Part shown: one piece after another, positions 4,547 to 5,180 of the stretch
How positions within the stretch are numbered: position 1 is the stretch's first letter
Layout of the letters: each line of letters begins with the position of its first letter
Source of the DNA: an uncultured Gemella sp.
Lineage (GTDB): Bacteria; Bacillota; Bacilli; Staphylococcales; Gemellaceae
Direction: 5' to 3'
Length of the DNA: 5,180 nt
Assembly (NCBI GenBank): GCA_927911695.1
Contig: CAKMQO010000037.1
Span: 1-5,180 of the forward strand
Position numbers and translations under genes: made by a program
Notes under the pieces: generated by a model
The model's database searches: none
What the model saw: the letters and a program-made list of their open reading frames with translations, nothing else
What the model was told of the DNA's origin: nothing

Positions 4547-5180
4547 ATGTACAAAAAATTATTAAACTTATTAAAAGAAAAATATATATTTTATTTAACA
4601 TTGGTATTTTTCGCATTCCCTCTTGCATATATTATTGAAGGAAGTTATCCTAAATATATATTATTCTTGACTATTTTAGCAATTATTTCATATATAGGAA
4701 TGTTGCATACAAAAAAATAAAGTTCTTGTTTTTATAGAGTGGTTTATTCTAACTGGGTATATCACTTATACGACTATTGTTTTCAACCCAATGAATATTC
4801 TATTTAGTTTCTATTTAAGCAATTTACTTGTTTGGCATTTTCAAGATAAGTATTATACATACAGAACAATTAGTTTTTTCATAACTATAAATTGTTTAAC
4901 ACTATATATAATTGCAAACCCTACTATAAACATCGGTGATCGAATAATCCTATTTATTTTTTCTTCTATGTGTATTAATAACTTATTTTTTTCCAAAAAA
5001 TATGGTTATGAAAGAAATAAATTGAAAAATGAACGTTTAAAACATAATGAACATATTTAAATCTACTTCTTGCTGAGAATGAAAGAAATAGAATCGGACG
5101 TGTTTACATGATAGTATCGGTCCATACTTTTGTAATGCTAAAATTAAAAGCAGAACTAGCTGAAAAATATCTAGAAAAAA
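4547..5180 (+). CDS. Sensor histidine kinase, DesK/YvfT-like, 5' part, several frameshifts
   Basis: This is a membrane sensor kinase that would autophosphorylate on His and pass the phosphate to a LuxR/NarL-type regulator. The ATG at 4547 is chosen for its AAGGAG site; an in-frame ATG at 4484 has none. Frame one (to 4720) encodes two membrane segments, ending MLHTKK. With one A fewer in the A7 run 4711-4717 it continues KNKVLVFIEWFILTGYITYT and on through four more segments to KKYGYERNKLKNERLKHNEH, a coiled linker. A further shift near 5055-5061 leads to NLLLAENERNRIGR. Adding one base after 5102 and dropping one C at 5122-5123 gives RDLHDSIGHTFVML, the HisKA_3 H-box, with phosphoacceptor His at 5107-5109. 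It then reads LKAELAEKYLEK to the window edge. The ATPase domain and the expected regulator gene lie beyond. As printed the gene is broken; the family call rests on the joined frames. Confidence 0.85.

Noticed and set aside
1..5180. CRISPR array, tRNA or rRNA gene, insertion sequence, phage or toxin-antitoxin genes
   Set aside because: No regularly spaced repeats, cloverleaf-like folds, transposase motifs or terminal inverted repeats were seen on either strand.

Overview
The window is strongly AT-rich DNA from a low-GC Gram-positive bacterium (Bacilli). The evidence is strong AGGAG-type ribosome sites, a cre-like CcpA site, pyruvate formate-lyase, a YvfR/YvfS-type ABC exporter and a DesK/YvfT-type sensor kinase. 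A Gemella-like or related oral/host-associated member of the Bacillales or Lactobacillales fits, but this is an inference from gene content and codon style, not a proven assignment.

Layout. The left part reads on the minus strand: the 5' end of pflB (1-203), then about 375 bp of non-coding DNA carrying a ribosome site, a -10 box, cre-like sites, an inverted repeat, an 11-bp-period direct repeat and the msrB terminator. After that come msrB (628-1098) and a patatin-like phospholipase gene (1100-1954), which are 1 nt apart and form one operon transcribed leftward. A divergent promoter region (1955-2079) separates them from a plus-strand NAD(P)-binding nucleoside-diphosphate-sugar-epimerase-like gene (2080-2679), which ends in a clear intrinsic terminator. 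The right part is a plus-strand locus: ABC ATPase (2833-3733), ABC-2 permease (3733-4473, overlapping by 1 nt) and a sensor histidine kinase (from 4547, running off the window). This order matches the yvfR-yvfS-yvfT-yvfU arrangement of Bacillus and similar streptococcal loci. A LuxR/NarL-type response regulator would be expected just beyond position 5180.

How it may work. The kinase, with about six membrane segments, probably senses a membrane or envelope condition, and its partner regulator probably drives the ABC exporter. The exporter promoter fits this: it has a good -10, a poor -35, and a perfect palindrome plus a second half-site 22 bp apart just upstream. The kinase has its own predicted promoter, with a 25-bp near-palindrome lying across the -35. 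MsrB (methionine sulfoxide repair) and the patatin hydrolase form a separate small unit.

The main oddity is that four of the seven genes (pflB, patatin, ABC ATPase, kinase) are broken by one-base shifts, mostly in A/T runs and densest in the first 45 and last 130 bases. In each case the conserved protein is restored by adding or removing single bases. Sequencing or assembly error at the ends of a short contig is the most likely reason. True gene decay or A-run slippage cannot be excluded from sequence alone. I found no CRISPR array, RNA gene, insertion sequence or phage gene, and no clearly new system.
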